Of a stretch of DNA of 64,000 bases, positions 17,104 to 25,754 are shown one piece after another. The stretch is from Paenibacillus sp. D2_2. Its GTDB lineage: Bacteria > Bacillota > Bacilli > Paenibacillales > Paenibacillaceae. The stretch covers positions 893,501 to 957,500 of the forward strand of contig NZ_CP133605.1 in assembly GCF_031199965.1 (NCBI RefSeq), given 5' to 3'. The notes below the pieces were generated by a model that did no database searches, was not told the DNA's origin, and worked only from the letters and a program-made list of their open reading frames with translations. The position numbers and the translations under genes are program-made. How positions within the stretch are numbered: the first letter of the stretch is position 1; each line of letters starts with the position of its first letter.

Positions 17104-18579
17104 ATGAAGAAACAGCGGGATCGGGCAAGAGGTATGAAGGCGAATACAGGTAAGAAAGAAGAGCTAGCTGGATTGCCAGTTGCCAAGAACGAAGAGGTAG
17201 TTATCGACATCATCGGGATGAACCATGACGGCGAAGGCGTGGGTCGTGCTGAAGGCTACACGTTGTTCGTTGCAGGGGCACTCCCAGGTGAGCAGGCACG
17301 GGTTAAGGTACTGAAGACAAAGAAGCAGTATGGCTATGCCAAGCTGCTCGAGCTACTTCAGGCCAGCCCTCAGCGTGTAGCGGCACCTTGCCCGATCTAT
17401 CATCAATGCGGTGGCTGCCAGCTTCAACATTTGAGCTATACCGGCCAATTGGAGTGGAAACGCCAGCATGTCGTGGATGCATTGGAGCGGATCGGGAAGT
17501 TATCGGTGGCGAAGGGGGAAGGGAACCAAACTGATTCAGCTCCTATTAAAGTGTTACCGACCCTTGGCATGTCCGAACCGTGGCGCTACCGCAACAAAGC
17601 CCAGGTACCCGTAGGTGTGACAGATGGAGCGTTAGTCGGAGGATTTTATGCCCGCAGCAGTCATCGTATCATCGATATGGAGACCTGTCTCATTCAGCAT
17701 GAGAGCAATGACGATGTAGTGGCTCGTGTGAAGGAGATCGCCCGTCGTCTTGGTATTTCCGCCTATGATGAAGAGTCTGGGCAAGGCTTGCTTCGTCATG
17801 TTGTCGTGAAGGTGGGCTTCCGTACGGGGGAAATGATGCTCGTCCTCGTAACAAATGGGGACAAGATACCACGTGTTAATGAGTGGATCGAAGCCATCCG
17901 CAATGAGATTCCAGCAGTCGTAAGTATCTGCCAGAACGTAAATAAGAGACAGACGAACGTCATTTTTGGTGATGTAACCCGAGTTCTGTGGGGTAGTGAG
18001 ACGATTTATGATTACATTGGAGACGTGAAGTTTGCGATTTCGGCGCGTTCTTTCTATCAAGTTAACCCTGTACAGACGGAGGCTTTGTACGGAAAAACCG
18101 TGGAATATGCCGGACTCAGTGGCAAGGAGACGGTGATCGACGCATATTGCGGAATCGGCACCATTTCATTGTTCCTGGCTCAGCATGCCGCTAAAGTGTA
18201 TGGAGTCGAAATTGTACCAGAAGCGATTGAAGATGCTCGTCGTAACGCTGAGCTGAACAGCATGGAGAACGTAACCTTTGAGGTCGGTGCCTCGGAGGAT
18301 GTCATCCCTGCCTGGAAAGAGCAAGGCATCGAAGCCGACGTGATCGTCGTCGACCCACCGCGTAAAGGCTGTGACCCTCGCCTGTTAGACACGATTCTCG
18401 AAATGAAGCCGGAGCGGGTGGTTTATGTATCGTGTAATCCTTCGACCTTAGCGAGGGACCTGAGGGTGTTGGAAGATGGCGGATACCGCACCGTTGAGGT
18501 GCAGCCTGTGGATATGTTCCCGCATACGGTTCACGTAGAATCGGTCGCTTTGTTGGTGAGAAATGGTACAATATATTAA
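17104..18579 (+). CDS. rlmD: 23S rRNA (uracil-5-)-methyltransferase RlmD type
   Basis: 491 residues. It methylates uracil C5 in 23S rRNA using SAM. A TRAM RNA-binding domain (about residues 28-85, [14 protein letters not shown]) is followed by an iron-sulfur cysteine cluster ([14 protein letters not shown]) and the Rossmann methyltransferase ([26 protein letters not shown]) with the catalytic cysteine in [17 protein letters not shown] 17104 is preferred; the TTG eight codons upstream is an alternative. The last 16 or so codons, after MFPHTV, are supplied by the genomic island inserted at this point; the original 3' end lies at 36103-36171. The enzyme should remain functional. Confidence 0.92.
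   Translation: MKKQRDRARGMKANTGKKEELAGLPVAKNEEVVIDIIGMNHDGEGVGRAEGYTLFVAGALPGEQARVKVLKTKKQYGYAKLLELLQASPQRVAAPCPIYHQCGGCQLQHLSYTGQLEWKRQHVVDALERIGKLSVAKGEGNQTDSAPIKVLPTLGMSEPWRYRNKAQVPVGVTDGALVGGFYARSSHRIIDMETCLIQHESNDDVVARVKEIARRLGISAYDEESGQGLLRHVVVKVGFRTGEMMLVLVTNGDKIPRVNEWIEAIRNEIPAVVSICQNVNKRQTNVIFGDVTRVLWGSETIYDYIGDVKFAISARSFYQVNPVQTEALYGKTVEYAGLSGKETVIDAYCGIGTISLFLAQHAAKVYGVEIVPEAIEDARRNAELNSMENVTFEVGASEDVIPAWKEQGIEADVIVVDPPRKGCDPRLLDTILEMKPERVVYVSCNPSTLARDLRVLEDGGYRTVEVQPVDMFPHTVHVESVALLVRNGTIY
18513..18530 (+). other. attL of the genomic island, inside rlmD
   Basis: TATGTTCCCGCATACGGT, repeated identically at 36102-36119 and in decayed form at 25176. It encodes the MFPHTV of RlmD. 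Downstream of it the DNA belongs to the island, although it still completes the rlmD frame. Confidence 0.88.
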
Positions 18580-18606
18580 AAACCTTATATTTGCCAGGTT
18601 TTTTCG
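18578..18606 (+). terminator. Intrinsic terminator after rlmD (island-borne)
   Basis: AAAACCT pairs with AGGTTTT around TATATTTGCC and runs into TTTT. Confidence 0.75.
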
Positions 18607-18659
18607 ATGTAGTACAGATTCAAAATATTAGTATTACAGTGATCAGAATATAGGCTTTA

Positions 18660-18680
18660 TGTAAAATTGATGTAAAAGTC
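18660..18680. other. Putative integrase arm-type sites, left end
   Basis: Contains TGTAAAATTGATGTAAAA, i.e. two TGTAAAA units. The same motif occurs at the right end of unit 1 (25068-25085) and of unit 2 (35976-35994), each close to an attachment site, as expected for integrase arm-binding repeats. Confidence 0.5.
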
Positions 18681-18736
18681 GATCAGAAATCAACCCAAAT
18701 GAACCGAAGACGCCAGGAAACTCCTGAGCGTCTTCG

Positions 18737-19675
18737 TTATTGTCCTTGTGCGGCTTTAGATGTAAAGAATGATTCGAATTTATCAGCTGCTGCTTGGTCG
18801 GCAGTCCGGAGAGCGTGGCCGTAAATGTTCATTGTTGTGGTTATGCTCCCGTGTCCAAGCCGCTCTGAAATGATTTTAGCATGAACGCCTTGGTTAGTCA
18901 GAATTGTAGCCGAAGTATGCCGAAGATCATGGAATCGGATGTACCGGAACCCATTTTTCTTAACGAACTGTCGAAACCAAAGATATGGCCGTTCATGATG
19001 GAAAGATCGTCCATCGGGATGTGAAAAAATAAAGAACCAATCGCCGCCGCGCAAATCATCCCCAATGTCATTTCGTTCTTGCATTCGAAACTCGTAATAT
19101 TCTTTTAGCTCTTTAAGCATAGAACTCGGTAAAGCAACTTTCCGAATGGATTTTTTTGTTTTTGGCTGTTTTACAATGATTATACCTTTAAAAGCATGAA
19201 TCATGGTTTGCGAAACATCCAATACCCCAGTGTTGAAATCAAGATGTTTCCATTCAAGGCCGAGCAACTCGCTCCGTCGCAAACCAGATGTAAGTGCCAA
19301 TGTAATCATGATTCTCCAGTGATAAGGCTCAGATTGCAATGCTCGAAGCATCTGTTCTACTTCAGCTTCGTCGTAAGGGATGAGCTCCTTTGAAAGGACT
19401 TTTGGTTTTTGCACGTCATCAACTGGATTTCGCTTAATTATTCTCCATTCAACAGCACGTTTGAGTATGTTTTTTAAGCTGCGGTGCTGAATTTCGATTG
19501 TTCCAGAGGCTAACCCTCCGCTTTTTTTATCTCCGCGGCTGCCTTCCTTTTCAAGTTGATCAAGAAAATTAACGATATGAAGTGGTTTGATTTCATCTAG
19601 TCTTAGATGTTGAAAGTACGGAAGAATTCGGGTCTTTAGATTCGAGTCGTAAGTATACAGTGTCTTGTATCCCAA
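18737..19675 (-). CDS. int: Tyrosine recombinase (phage integrase family), 5' end truncated
   Basis: 312 residues of a site-specific integrase. The SAM-like core-binding domain begins at once (YKTLYTYDSNLKTRILPYF), and the catalytic domain shows the set R (TSGLRRSELLGL), K (QPKTKKSIRKV), HxxR (FHDLRHTSATIL), H (LGHGSITTTM) and Y (MNIYGHAL). The usual N-terminal arm-binding domain of about 60 residues is missing: the frame reaches 19675, where IS3 transposase sequence begins. An inverted repeat at 18705-18736 (CGAAGACGC/GCGTCTTCG) overlaps its 3' end. Integration activity is doubtful, because arm binding would be lost. Confidence 0.87.
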   Translation of the reverse strand: MGYKTLYTYDSNLKTRILPYFQHLRLDEIKPLHIVNFLDQLEKEGSRGDKKSGGLASGTIEIQHRSLKNILKRAVEWRIIKRNPVDDVQKPKVLSKELIPYDEAEVEQMLRALQSEPYHWRIMITLALTSGLRRSELLGLEWKHLDFNTGVLDVSQTMIHAFKGIIIVKQPKTKKSIRKVALPSSMLKELKEYYEFRMQERNDIGDDLRGGDWFFIFSHPDGRSFHHERPYLWFRQFVKKNGFRYIRFHDLRHTSATILTNQGVHAKIISERLGHGSITTTMNIYGHALRTADQAAADKFESFFTSKAAQGQ

Positions 19676-20124
19676 ATGTTTTAAACCGAAAGCTCAAAAA
19701 GAAGTACAATAAAAAGCGTTATTACCGAATTATGCGTGCTCTTGGACTTAAGGCCATTATTCGCAAGAAGCGACCGCACTACGTGAAGGCCTCTGAGATT
19801 CATGTAGCTGAAAATGTAATGAACCGTAACTTTAAGGCCAATGCACCTAATTCAAAGTGGAGCACAGATGTGACAGAATTGAAGTATGGAAATGGTCGTA
19901 AAGCCTATTTAAGCGCCATTATTGATGTATACGATAACTCTATTGTTTCATGGGTATTAAGCCATTCCAACAACAATAAACTCGTGATGGATACGCTGAA
20001 GAAGGCTTACGAGAAGAACCCTGGTGTAACCCCACTTCTCCAAAGCGACAGAGGCTTCCAGTATACATCTCATGAGTATAATCGACTCCATATAAAATAC
20101 GGGTTTATGAAAAGCTGCATTTAA
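19676..20124 (+). pseudogene. IS3-family (IS150-like) transposase remnant
   Basis: The open frame encodes the middle of an OrfB transposase: LKKKYNKKRYYRIMRALGL (HTH_21-like), SKWSTDVTELKY with the first catalytic aspartate, a central region SAIIDVYDNSIVSW with the second, and LLQSDRGFQYTS. It ends prematurely after KYGF, before the third catalytic residue (E), and its 5' part is missing. It abuts the truncated integrase, so an insertion followed by deletion probably removed the integrase start. Confidence 0.85.
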
Positions 20125-20198
20125 GGCTTTTCTGAAAAAGGAATCTGGTACTTATTGTTGAAATTTGTATAGGACATTGGTACTGGAGGTATTAAAAA

Positions 20199-21587
20199 TT
20201 GAAAAAAGATGCTGACTGTATAGTTACAATTGATTCTCAAGACACTCATAGTGCCGTACCTTCATGGAGTGGGTACGATTTTCAAGGGCAAGTGGCTATA
20301 TATACTTCGTTATGCTTTCTAAATAGTTTAGATCTAACCACAGCAGACATATACCAATATTTTCTGGAAATTGAGCATCTCGAAGATTTTTCAATAAAGC
20401 AAAACGCTTCTTATTTGTCTATTCACCAAGTTAAATCGTATCAAACAACATATCATTTCAGTTCATACAAAGAAGCAGTTTTAGAATTGATGGGTAAATG
20501 TGCAAAGTACGATGGCATAGTCAGGGGCAATTTACACACCACTTGTTTGATAGAAGAACCAACAAGAGAGGCGTTGTTCAATCTTTTAAAGGACTATAAT
20601 CCTACTACAAAAATCGAAAAACTAAACGGCTATAAAAAGTTGTTGTTCGAACATCAAAAGTTTGACGAGGTTTTCGACAAACTTACTTATAATAAAGGGA
20701 TAGATCTACCTTATGATCTCGTTGTTAATATTGATGAGATTGGAGATAAGATCAAAGAACAGTTAGCTATCTTCTACTCACGTAACTCTCACTTGTTTGA
20801 TCAAGAGAGTCTAACGTTAATTAGCTCGTCGGAAAATATTAACTATATATACCATAATTTGCAGGCTGAACTTGATGATTGGATTATCAGGAACCATAAG
20901 GGAGTTCTTGAGGAGCCTATGATTGCGTTCAATGTATTTTTTGAAATATTAATAACAAAGAATATTTTTCAATTTTCAAATAAAACTGCAGCAGGTTTAT
21001 TGAAAGATTCTCTTAAAAAATGTTTTGCAGAGTATTGCGAAGATCACGATATCACTCTAGAGACTAATCCTGAATGTGCAAATTGGGAGAACAGTTGGAA
21101 GTATATTCGACAGTTAAATGATGATGAATTTATTCTACTGTGTAAAAAAATCTCACCTAATATTGTTATTAAGAGTGATACTATAACGTTGTTGGAATAC
21201 AGAGAATTATTAAATAGCCGCGGTGTTAAAGATGCGCTAATACATCTTACTTTGGAAATTGGAAAACTATCATTAGAGCTTACGGATGTAAAGAATGTAT
21301 TTGTTTTAAACAAGTTAGGAAGTCATCATTTAATTTCCACAATAAGTGATTCCAAAGCCCCTAGAGCTGTTGGCAATGTTAGCAAGAGGATAATTAAAAA
21401 TTTGAAGCATAATAACCAGCTCTCTCATTTATTATTTGATATACATAAAATAATCACCACAGATCTTGAAGGCACTTTTGAAGGTGAAATATTTGACGTA
21501 CAGGCTACTTATCAAAAAGAACAAGGAAAATCAATTGAAGTTAAAAACTCCGTTACAGTACCCAAAAATTGGAGTTTATTAGTGTAA
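20199..21587 (+). CDS. ABC-3C system effector-type protein with PD-(D/E)xK-like N-terminus
   Basis: 462 residues, TTG start with GGAGG nine bases upstream. The N-terminus resembles dsDNA-nuclease domains of the Cap4/DUF4297 type: GYDFQGQVAIYTSL (residues 25-38), then LEIEHLEDFSI (56-66) and IHQVKSY (75-81), an E...D...QxK arrangement fitting a PD-(D/E)xK active site. The remaining 350 residues are helical and probably contact the partner proteins. Position 22 bases before a small middle gene and an SMC-like ATPase matches the three-component ABC (ABC-3C) conflict systems. The nuclease activity is inferred from motifs. Confidence 0.7.
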   Translation: MKKDADCIVTIDSQDTHSAVPSWSGYDFQGQVAIYTSLCFLNSLDLTTADIYQYFLEIEHLEDFSIKQNASYLSIHQVKSYQTTYHFSSYKEAVLELMGKCAKYDGIVRGNLHTTCLIEEPTREALFNLLKDYNPTTKIEKLNGYKKLLFEHQKFDEVFDKLTYNKGIDLPYDLVVNIDEIGDKIKEQLAIFYSRNSHLFDQESLTLISSSENINYIYHNLQAELDDWIIRNHKGVLEEPMIAFNVFFEILITKNIFQFSNKTAAGLLKDSLKKCFAEYCEDHDITLETNPECANWENSWKYIRQLNDDEFILLCKKISPNIVIKSDTITLLEYRELLNSRGVKDALIHLTLEIGKLSLELTDVKNVFVLNKLGSHHLISTISDSKAPRAVGNVSKRIIKNLKHNNQLSHLLFDIHKIITTDLEGTFEGEIFDVQATYQKEQGKSIEVKNSVTVPKNWSLLV

Positions 21588-21609
21588 AGCAAGCTAAGGA
21601 GGATTTGCA

Positions 21610-22320
21610 ATGAGAGAAGTTATAAGGAATATATTTGAGGAAATGGGTTTTCTAATTGATGAAGAGTTATTAAATATTGATGATGCTTTTTACACAGAAC
21701 GAACATCTGACAATAAGTTTGACTTTTTTGTTGTGTTATTTCAAAAAGCAGAGGAACTTAACGTAGAAGTAAATAATATCACCTACTTCCTAAACTTAAT
21801 AATCGAAAATAAACAGAATTACATGGGGCTTGACAAAAATTTGACATTATTAATGCTGTTAGAATGTGATTCGATAGAACAGCAAGAAAATGTTAACTCA
21901 ATGATATTTGATATTGAAGAAGATCCGTATGATTTTAAAAAATATGTACTACCATATACTACAGGTGAAGTAAGTGAATTGAAAAAAAATGTTATCAATA
22001 GTGGGCTATCTACTGTTAGGTATATTGAACAGAAGGTATTTGATGTTCAATTATTTTCTGACTTTAAAAGACGTGTAAATTCGTTATCAGTAAAAGAATA
22101 TGAATTAATCACTAAATTCTTTATCAAGTTACCCTTTCTTAATTTGGATATAAGAACTCAGGATTTTCTCGATTTGTCTAAACTTATACAAGATGAAATA
22201 CAAGCTGAGGATAAAGATGTATGGAATCAACTACTGAATCTGTACCAACAAACTGACGAGAGCACAGATTTGTCGGCGGAAGAAATTTTGAATTTTATGG
22301 AGGCTGACAAACTTGAATAA
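21610..22320 (+). CDS. ABC-3C system middle component
   Basis: 236-residue acidic helical protein, ATG with AAGGAGG upstream. It has no catalytic motif I recognise. Its position between the effector and the SMC-like ATPase, its size, and an eight-base overlap with the ATPase gene correspond to the middle component (MC) that defines ABC-3C systems. Assignment rests on gene order and the partners, not on a motif I can see. Confidence 0.65.
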   Translation: MREVIRNIFEEMGFLIDEELLNIDDAFYTERTSDNKFDFFVVLFQKAEELNVEVNNITYFLNLIIENKQNYMGLDKNLTLLMLLECDSIEQQENVNSMIFDIEEDPYDFKKYVLPYTTGEVSELKKNVINSGLSTVRYIEQKVFDVQLFSDFKRRVNSLSVKEYELITKFFIKLPFLNLDIRTQDFLDLSKLIQDEIQAEDKDVWNQLLNLYQQTDESTDLSAEEILNFMEADKLE

Positions 22321-24676
22321 TTACTATATAAGCAGGATTTATCTAGAGAACTTTAAAGCTATTGATAAAGCAATGATTAATTTTGAAGGAAGAAATCTTA
22401 ACGTTTTAGATGGCCCTAATGGGTTTGGGAAGACCACTATTTTTGATGCAATTGAGCTAGTTTTGACTGGTGCTATACGAAGAATTAATTCTAACAAGAT
22501 TGCTTCAACTAATAGAGGGTATTCGGATCATCTTCTAAGCAAAAACCAAAATAAAATTACAGTAATTAAATTAGAGTTCAATTCAATAGTTGAACCATCA
22601 AGTAGAATAATACTTGCTAGAGCACTTTATCCCAGCAACTTATCAAGTTTACAGAAACGACCAGGAGACTTCGGAAGCTATAAACTTTATATACTAGATG
22701 ATATTGATGAACAAATATCAGAAGAAAAGTTAGTTGAATCAAATAAATTGAATGAGTTATTTAATCTAAACAAAATAGAAGATAATTTTATGTTGTATCA
22801 CTACGTTGAGCAAGAAGAAAGTGGTCATTTTTTTAAGCAAAACGAAAAGGATAGAATGAGTGCTATCTCTAAGCTTTTTAATATAGAAAATGAGATATCT
22901 CAAAAGAACTTTATGGAAAGAACAAGAAATAAATTGGTGAGACGTAAGAATGATATTGATAGGACTGTTAAAAAGGAAGAGGCTCAAGATAATGAGAAAG
23001 GTAAGGAACAGCAACCAGAAGTGCCTTATCTACCGCTTATTGCTGAGGAAGGTATTCGAATAAACTGGGATCAAAATGATCTCCCTGATCTAAGTAAAGA
23101 AATGAAAGAAGAATATCTTACTGAATTGGATAACTTGAAATTACTTGTTGAAAACTATTCTGATTTTAAAATAGAGCAAAAAAATAAAGAACTAGATAAT
23201 GTGTCAAACAGTACTGAAAGGTTAAAGGCTTTGATAATATGCAGCCACTTTTCAGATAAGCTGAATGAATTGGAAAATCGATATAAGGAGCAAAAAGAAT
23301 TAATTAATATTTTGGAAATAATTAAGGGAAGGGAAATCATAGATAAAGAAGTGAATTGGAACATTGTAAGCGATACAGTTGAAGGATTCCAAGCAAATGA
23401 GATAACGACAAAATTATCCCATTTAAAGAAGGTTCACAACAGTACGAATAATATGTCAAAGATCATTGATCAAATGAATAGCTCCAGAGAGCGACTATCT
23501 AACTTATTTAAAGACTATCTAAAGAATAATGAGACGAAGGATAATTATTGTCCGTTATGTGGTTCTAAGAAAGAGACCTATGAAGAGTTGATCTCTGATA
23601 TCGAACTAAAAACAGCAGATCTTAAATCCGAATTAGATGGGGCAGCAAAGCAAGTATCAAATGAATTAGATACTATTTATCTTAATTACTTAAATGATGC
23701 TGTACAAAAAGTAGAAATTAAACTCCAGTCTTCAACAGTAATCAAAGAAGAATTTTTGGAGCAACTAAGGTCTTTGTCTAATGTTATTCCGGATTACAAC
23801 AAGGCCGTGGAGTGGTTTTCACAAAATCAAATTGATTTAAACCCGTATATTAACCAAGAAGAAAAGTTTGTTCATGATTTGGATGAAAGAGTTTCCAATC
23901 TAAGAAGAGATATTCTTGAGAAAAAACAACCTGTAAGTGACCAATGCAGAGATAATATGAAAATTCTTCTAAGATTATATACTGATCGATTTAGTAAAAA
24001 GGATCATGTCTTACAGGGGATATCGCTCACGAATATTGATAATAAAAAGTCATACATAGAGTACCAATACTATTTACAAATGAATAAAGCTTATATGAAA
24101 ATAATAAAGTTAAAGAATGAGTCTGCTAGACTCGATATAATCATTTCGTCTATTACAAGAATCTTAGTGCTATACAACAATAAGATCAACACTTATCGTG
24201 GAAAGATGATTAGCGACATAGAGATACCTTTCTATATATATAGCGGAAAGATTATTCAAACTCATCAACGAGGAATAGGTGTATTTATTAAGGAAGAAAG
24301 AGAAGGTCAATCTACTGATGAAAATCAATTAAAGGCGATCAACTTTGTACCACCAGAAAAAACGGATCATGATATTGTACATTCATTTAGCTCTGGGCAA
24401 CTGGCTTCTACGGTTATTGCTTTTACATTGGCGTTACATAAGGTTTACAGCAAAAAAGGAATTTCAACATTGCTTATTGATGACCCTGTTCAAACGATGG
24501 ATGAAATGAATATGGTATCGTTAGTAGAGCTATTACGTAATGACTTTCATGACAGGCAAATCATTCTTTCTACACATGAAGAGAAGGTATCCTTGTACTT
24601 GCGGTATAAATTTTTTAAGTATGGCTATAGTGTAGGGAATGTAAATGTGAAAGATGAGCTTTATAGCACAAAATAG
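22313..24676 (+). CDS. SMC/Rad50-like ABC ATPase of an ABC-3C system
   Basis: 787 residues, TTG start with GGAGG at 22299-22303. Rad50/RecN-type organisation: N-terminal IYLENFKAIDKA and Walker A GPNGFGKTT (34-42); a long coiled coil interrupted by a zinc-hook-like CPLC (413-416); then the ABC signature SFSSGQLAS (about 692-700) and Walker B LLIDDPVQTMDEMN (about 719-732), with ILSTHEEK containing the H-loop histidine. Such ATPases sense or move along DNA and license the partner effector. It is AT-rich like its neighbours and overlaps the preceding gene, so the three are co-translated. Confidence 0.88.
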   Translation: MNNYYISRIYLENFKAIDKAMINFEGRNLNVLDGPNGFGKTTIFDAIELVLTGAIRRINSNKIASTNRGYSDHLLSKNQNKITVIKLEFNSIVEPSSRIILARALYPSNLSSLQKRPGDFGSYKLYILDDIDEQISEEKLVESNKLNELFNLNKIEDNFMLYHYVEQEESGHFFKQNEKDRMSAISKLFNIENEISQKNFMERTRNKLVRRKNDIDRTVKKEEAQDNEKGKEQQPEVPYLPLIAEEGIRINWDQNDLPDLSKEMKEEYLTELDNLKLLVENYSDFKIEQKNKELDNVSNSTERLKALIICSHFSDKLNELENRYKEQKELINILEIIKGREIIDKEVNWNIVSDTVEGFQANEITTKLSHLKKVHNSTNNMSKIIDQMNSSRERLSNLFKDYLKNNETKDNYCPLCGSKKETYEELISDIELKTADLKSELDGAAKQVSNELDTIYLNYLNDAVQKVEIKLQSSTVIKEEFLEQLRSLSNVIPDYNKAVEWFSQNQIDLNPYINQEEKFVHDLDERVSNLRRDILEKKQPVSDQCRDNMKILLRLYTDRFSKKDHVLQGISLTNIDNKKSYIEYQYYLQMNKAYMKIIKLKNESARLDIIISSITRILVLYNNKINTYRGKMISDIEIPFYIYSGKIIQTHQRGIGVFIKEEREGQSTDENQLKAINFVPPEKTDHDIVHSFSSGQLASTVIAFTLALHKVYSKKGISTLLIDDPVQTMDEMNMVSLVELLRNDFHDRQIILSTHEEKVSLYLRYKFFKYGYSVGNVNVKDELYSTK

Positions 24677-24685
24677 TTTGATTTT

Positions 24686-24714
24686 CGCTGACCAGTTTGG
24701 TTGGCGTTTTTTTT
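24686..24714 (+). terminator. Intrinsic terminator after the ABC-3C operon
   Basis: CGCTGACCA pairs (with two G-T pairs) with TGGTTGGCG, followed by eight T. Confidence 0.7.
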
Positions 24715-24781
24715 GGAGTGCTATATTTCTGCACAGATTAATAATCTATAGAGGGAGTTGATATGAAGGGAGAGGGATATT

Positions 24782-25057
24782 TTGCTCACTGATGAACATT
24801 TTAAAAAAAGAATTATTGGAGCAATTAATTCGTACATACGCCTAATAAACTCTTCAGTAAAAAGTGATTCTAACGATGAGATTATATCTAGTCAATGGAA
24901 ATCTCATTTAGAAGATGAGAAGAATACATTTGTGGCTACTTTGAAAGTGAACGGAAAGGAAGAACTGCTATACTTTTCATATGATGAATGGAAGACATAT
25001 GATGTTGATGTATTAAAGAATAATAAATTGAAAAATTTAATGAAAAGATTCTTGTAA
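24782..25057 (+). CDS. Small hypothetical protein of the island
   Basis: 91 residues, TTG start with GGGAGAGGG upstream. A charged soluble protein with a helical N-terminus (FKKRIIGAINSYIRLINSS) and a short beta-like centre (KNTFVATLKVNGKEELLYFSYDEW). No match to a family I know. It lies between the ABC-3C operon terminator and the middle attachment site, as the last gene of unit 1; it may be an independent small accessory or immunity-type protein, but nothing shows this. Confidence 0.5.
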   Translation: MLTDEHFKKRIIGAINSYIRLINSSVKSDSNDEIISSQWKSHLEDEKNTFVATLKVNGKEELLYFSYDEWKTYDVDVLKNNKLKNLMKRFL

Positions 25058-25065
25058 GAGATTCG

Positions 25066-25085
25066 CTGTAAAATTGATGTAAAAT
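25066..25085. other. Putative integrase arm-type sites, right end of unit 1
   Basis: CTGTAAAATTGATGTAAAAT, nearly identical to the motif at 18660-18680 and to that at 35976-35994. Confidence 0.5.
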
Positions 25086-25175
25086 ATTCATAGAAATCTT
25101 CGGAATGTATTCAAACAGAACTCCATTCTAAAATCAAGGTTTCTGTGGATTGTATTAGTTCAAATCGTAAGCCAA

Positions 25176-25190
25176 TATGTTCCTGCACAT
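25176..25190 (+). other. Degenerate middle attachment site (attM)
   Basis: TATGTTCCTGCACAT resembles the first 15 bases of attL/attR (TATGTTCCCGCATAC). The 60 bases upstream (ATCAAGGTTTCTG, then TTCAAATC and GCCA) match the bases upstream of attR at 36057-36101, and the bases downstream match the integrase end of unit 1. Confidence 0.75.
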
Positions 25191-25310
25191 ACCCAAATGA
25201 ACCGAAGACGCCAGGAAAGGCGTCTTCGTTAGTGTCCTTGTGCGACATTAGATGTAAAAATGATTCGAATTTATCTGCAGCTGCTTGGTCGGAATCCAGA
25301 GAGCGTGGCC
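25191..25310 (-). pseudogene. Integrase 3' end remnant (second copy)
   Basis: 120 bases align with 18693-18820, the end of the intact integrase region, including the hairpin GAAGACGCC...GGCGTCTTCG and the codons for the C-terminus, with small deletions that break the frame. Everything upstream of the tail is gone. It marks the left end of island unit 2. Confidence 0.82.
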
Positions 25311-25349
25311 TCTTAAAAAAATTAAAAGACTTGGTTTCTCGATACTCTG

Positions 25350-25380
25350 AGCACTTCGTAAAATGCGAAGTGCTTTCTTC
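25350..25380 (+). terminator. Intrinsic terminator-like hairpin
   Basis: AGCACTTCG pairs with CGAAGTGCT around TAAAATG, followed by TTCTTCT. No gene precedes it now, so it is probably left from deleted DNA. Confidence 0.6.
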
Positions 25381-25754
25381 TATGTATCTAACTGGTAGAC
25401 TTGTTAAAAAATAAAATCACGTGTTTAGATATAGCTAGTACTTAAAGCTTGTAATAGCCCATCATACTGTTTCCGCAGAACTGAATTGTCCGAGCTGACG
25501 GTATTGCCTGTCCGAAGATTGACACACAGATAACCTATTAGTGTCCATTGATTCCTTTTTAGGCGCATTCCTTTTTTGTGACTTCACCCGAATAAGTTAC
25601 GTGACTATATCCTATATTAACATTATTCTACGAATTTCAGCATATCCCTTCTATTTGCCTGCTTCTTTTGCCCTATGAAAGGCCCCAAATTAACAAAAAG
25701 CAATAAGCTAATGGTATAATATTACATAAGAAAATATCGAAGGGAATGCTACCA
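25381..25754. other. Intergenic region with promoter of unit 2
   Basis: About 370 bases with no gene I can support. TTAACA at 25690-25695 and TATAAT at 25715-25720 (spacing 19, slightly long) could form the promoter for the helicase gene, whose ribosome binding site AAGGG is at 25740-25744. Confidence 0.5.

Noticed and set aside
25145..25414. Plus-strand open frame of 89 codons
   Set aside because: It runs across the middle attachment site, the integrase remnant on the other strand and a terminator hairpin, and has no ribosome binding site.
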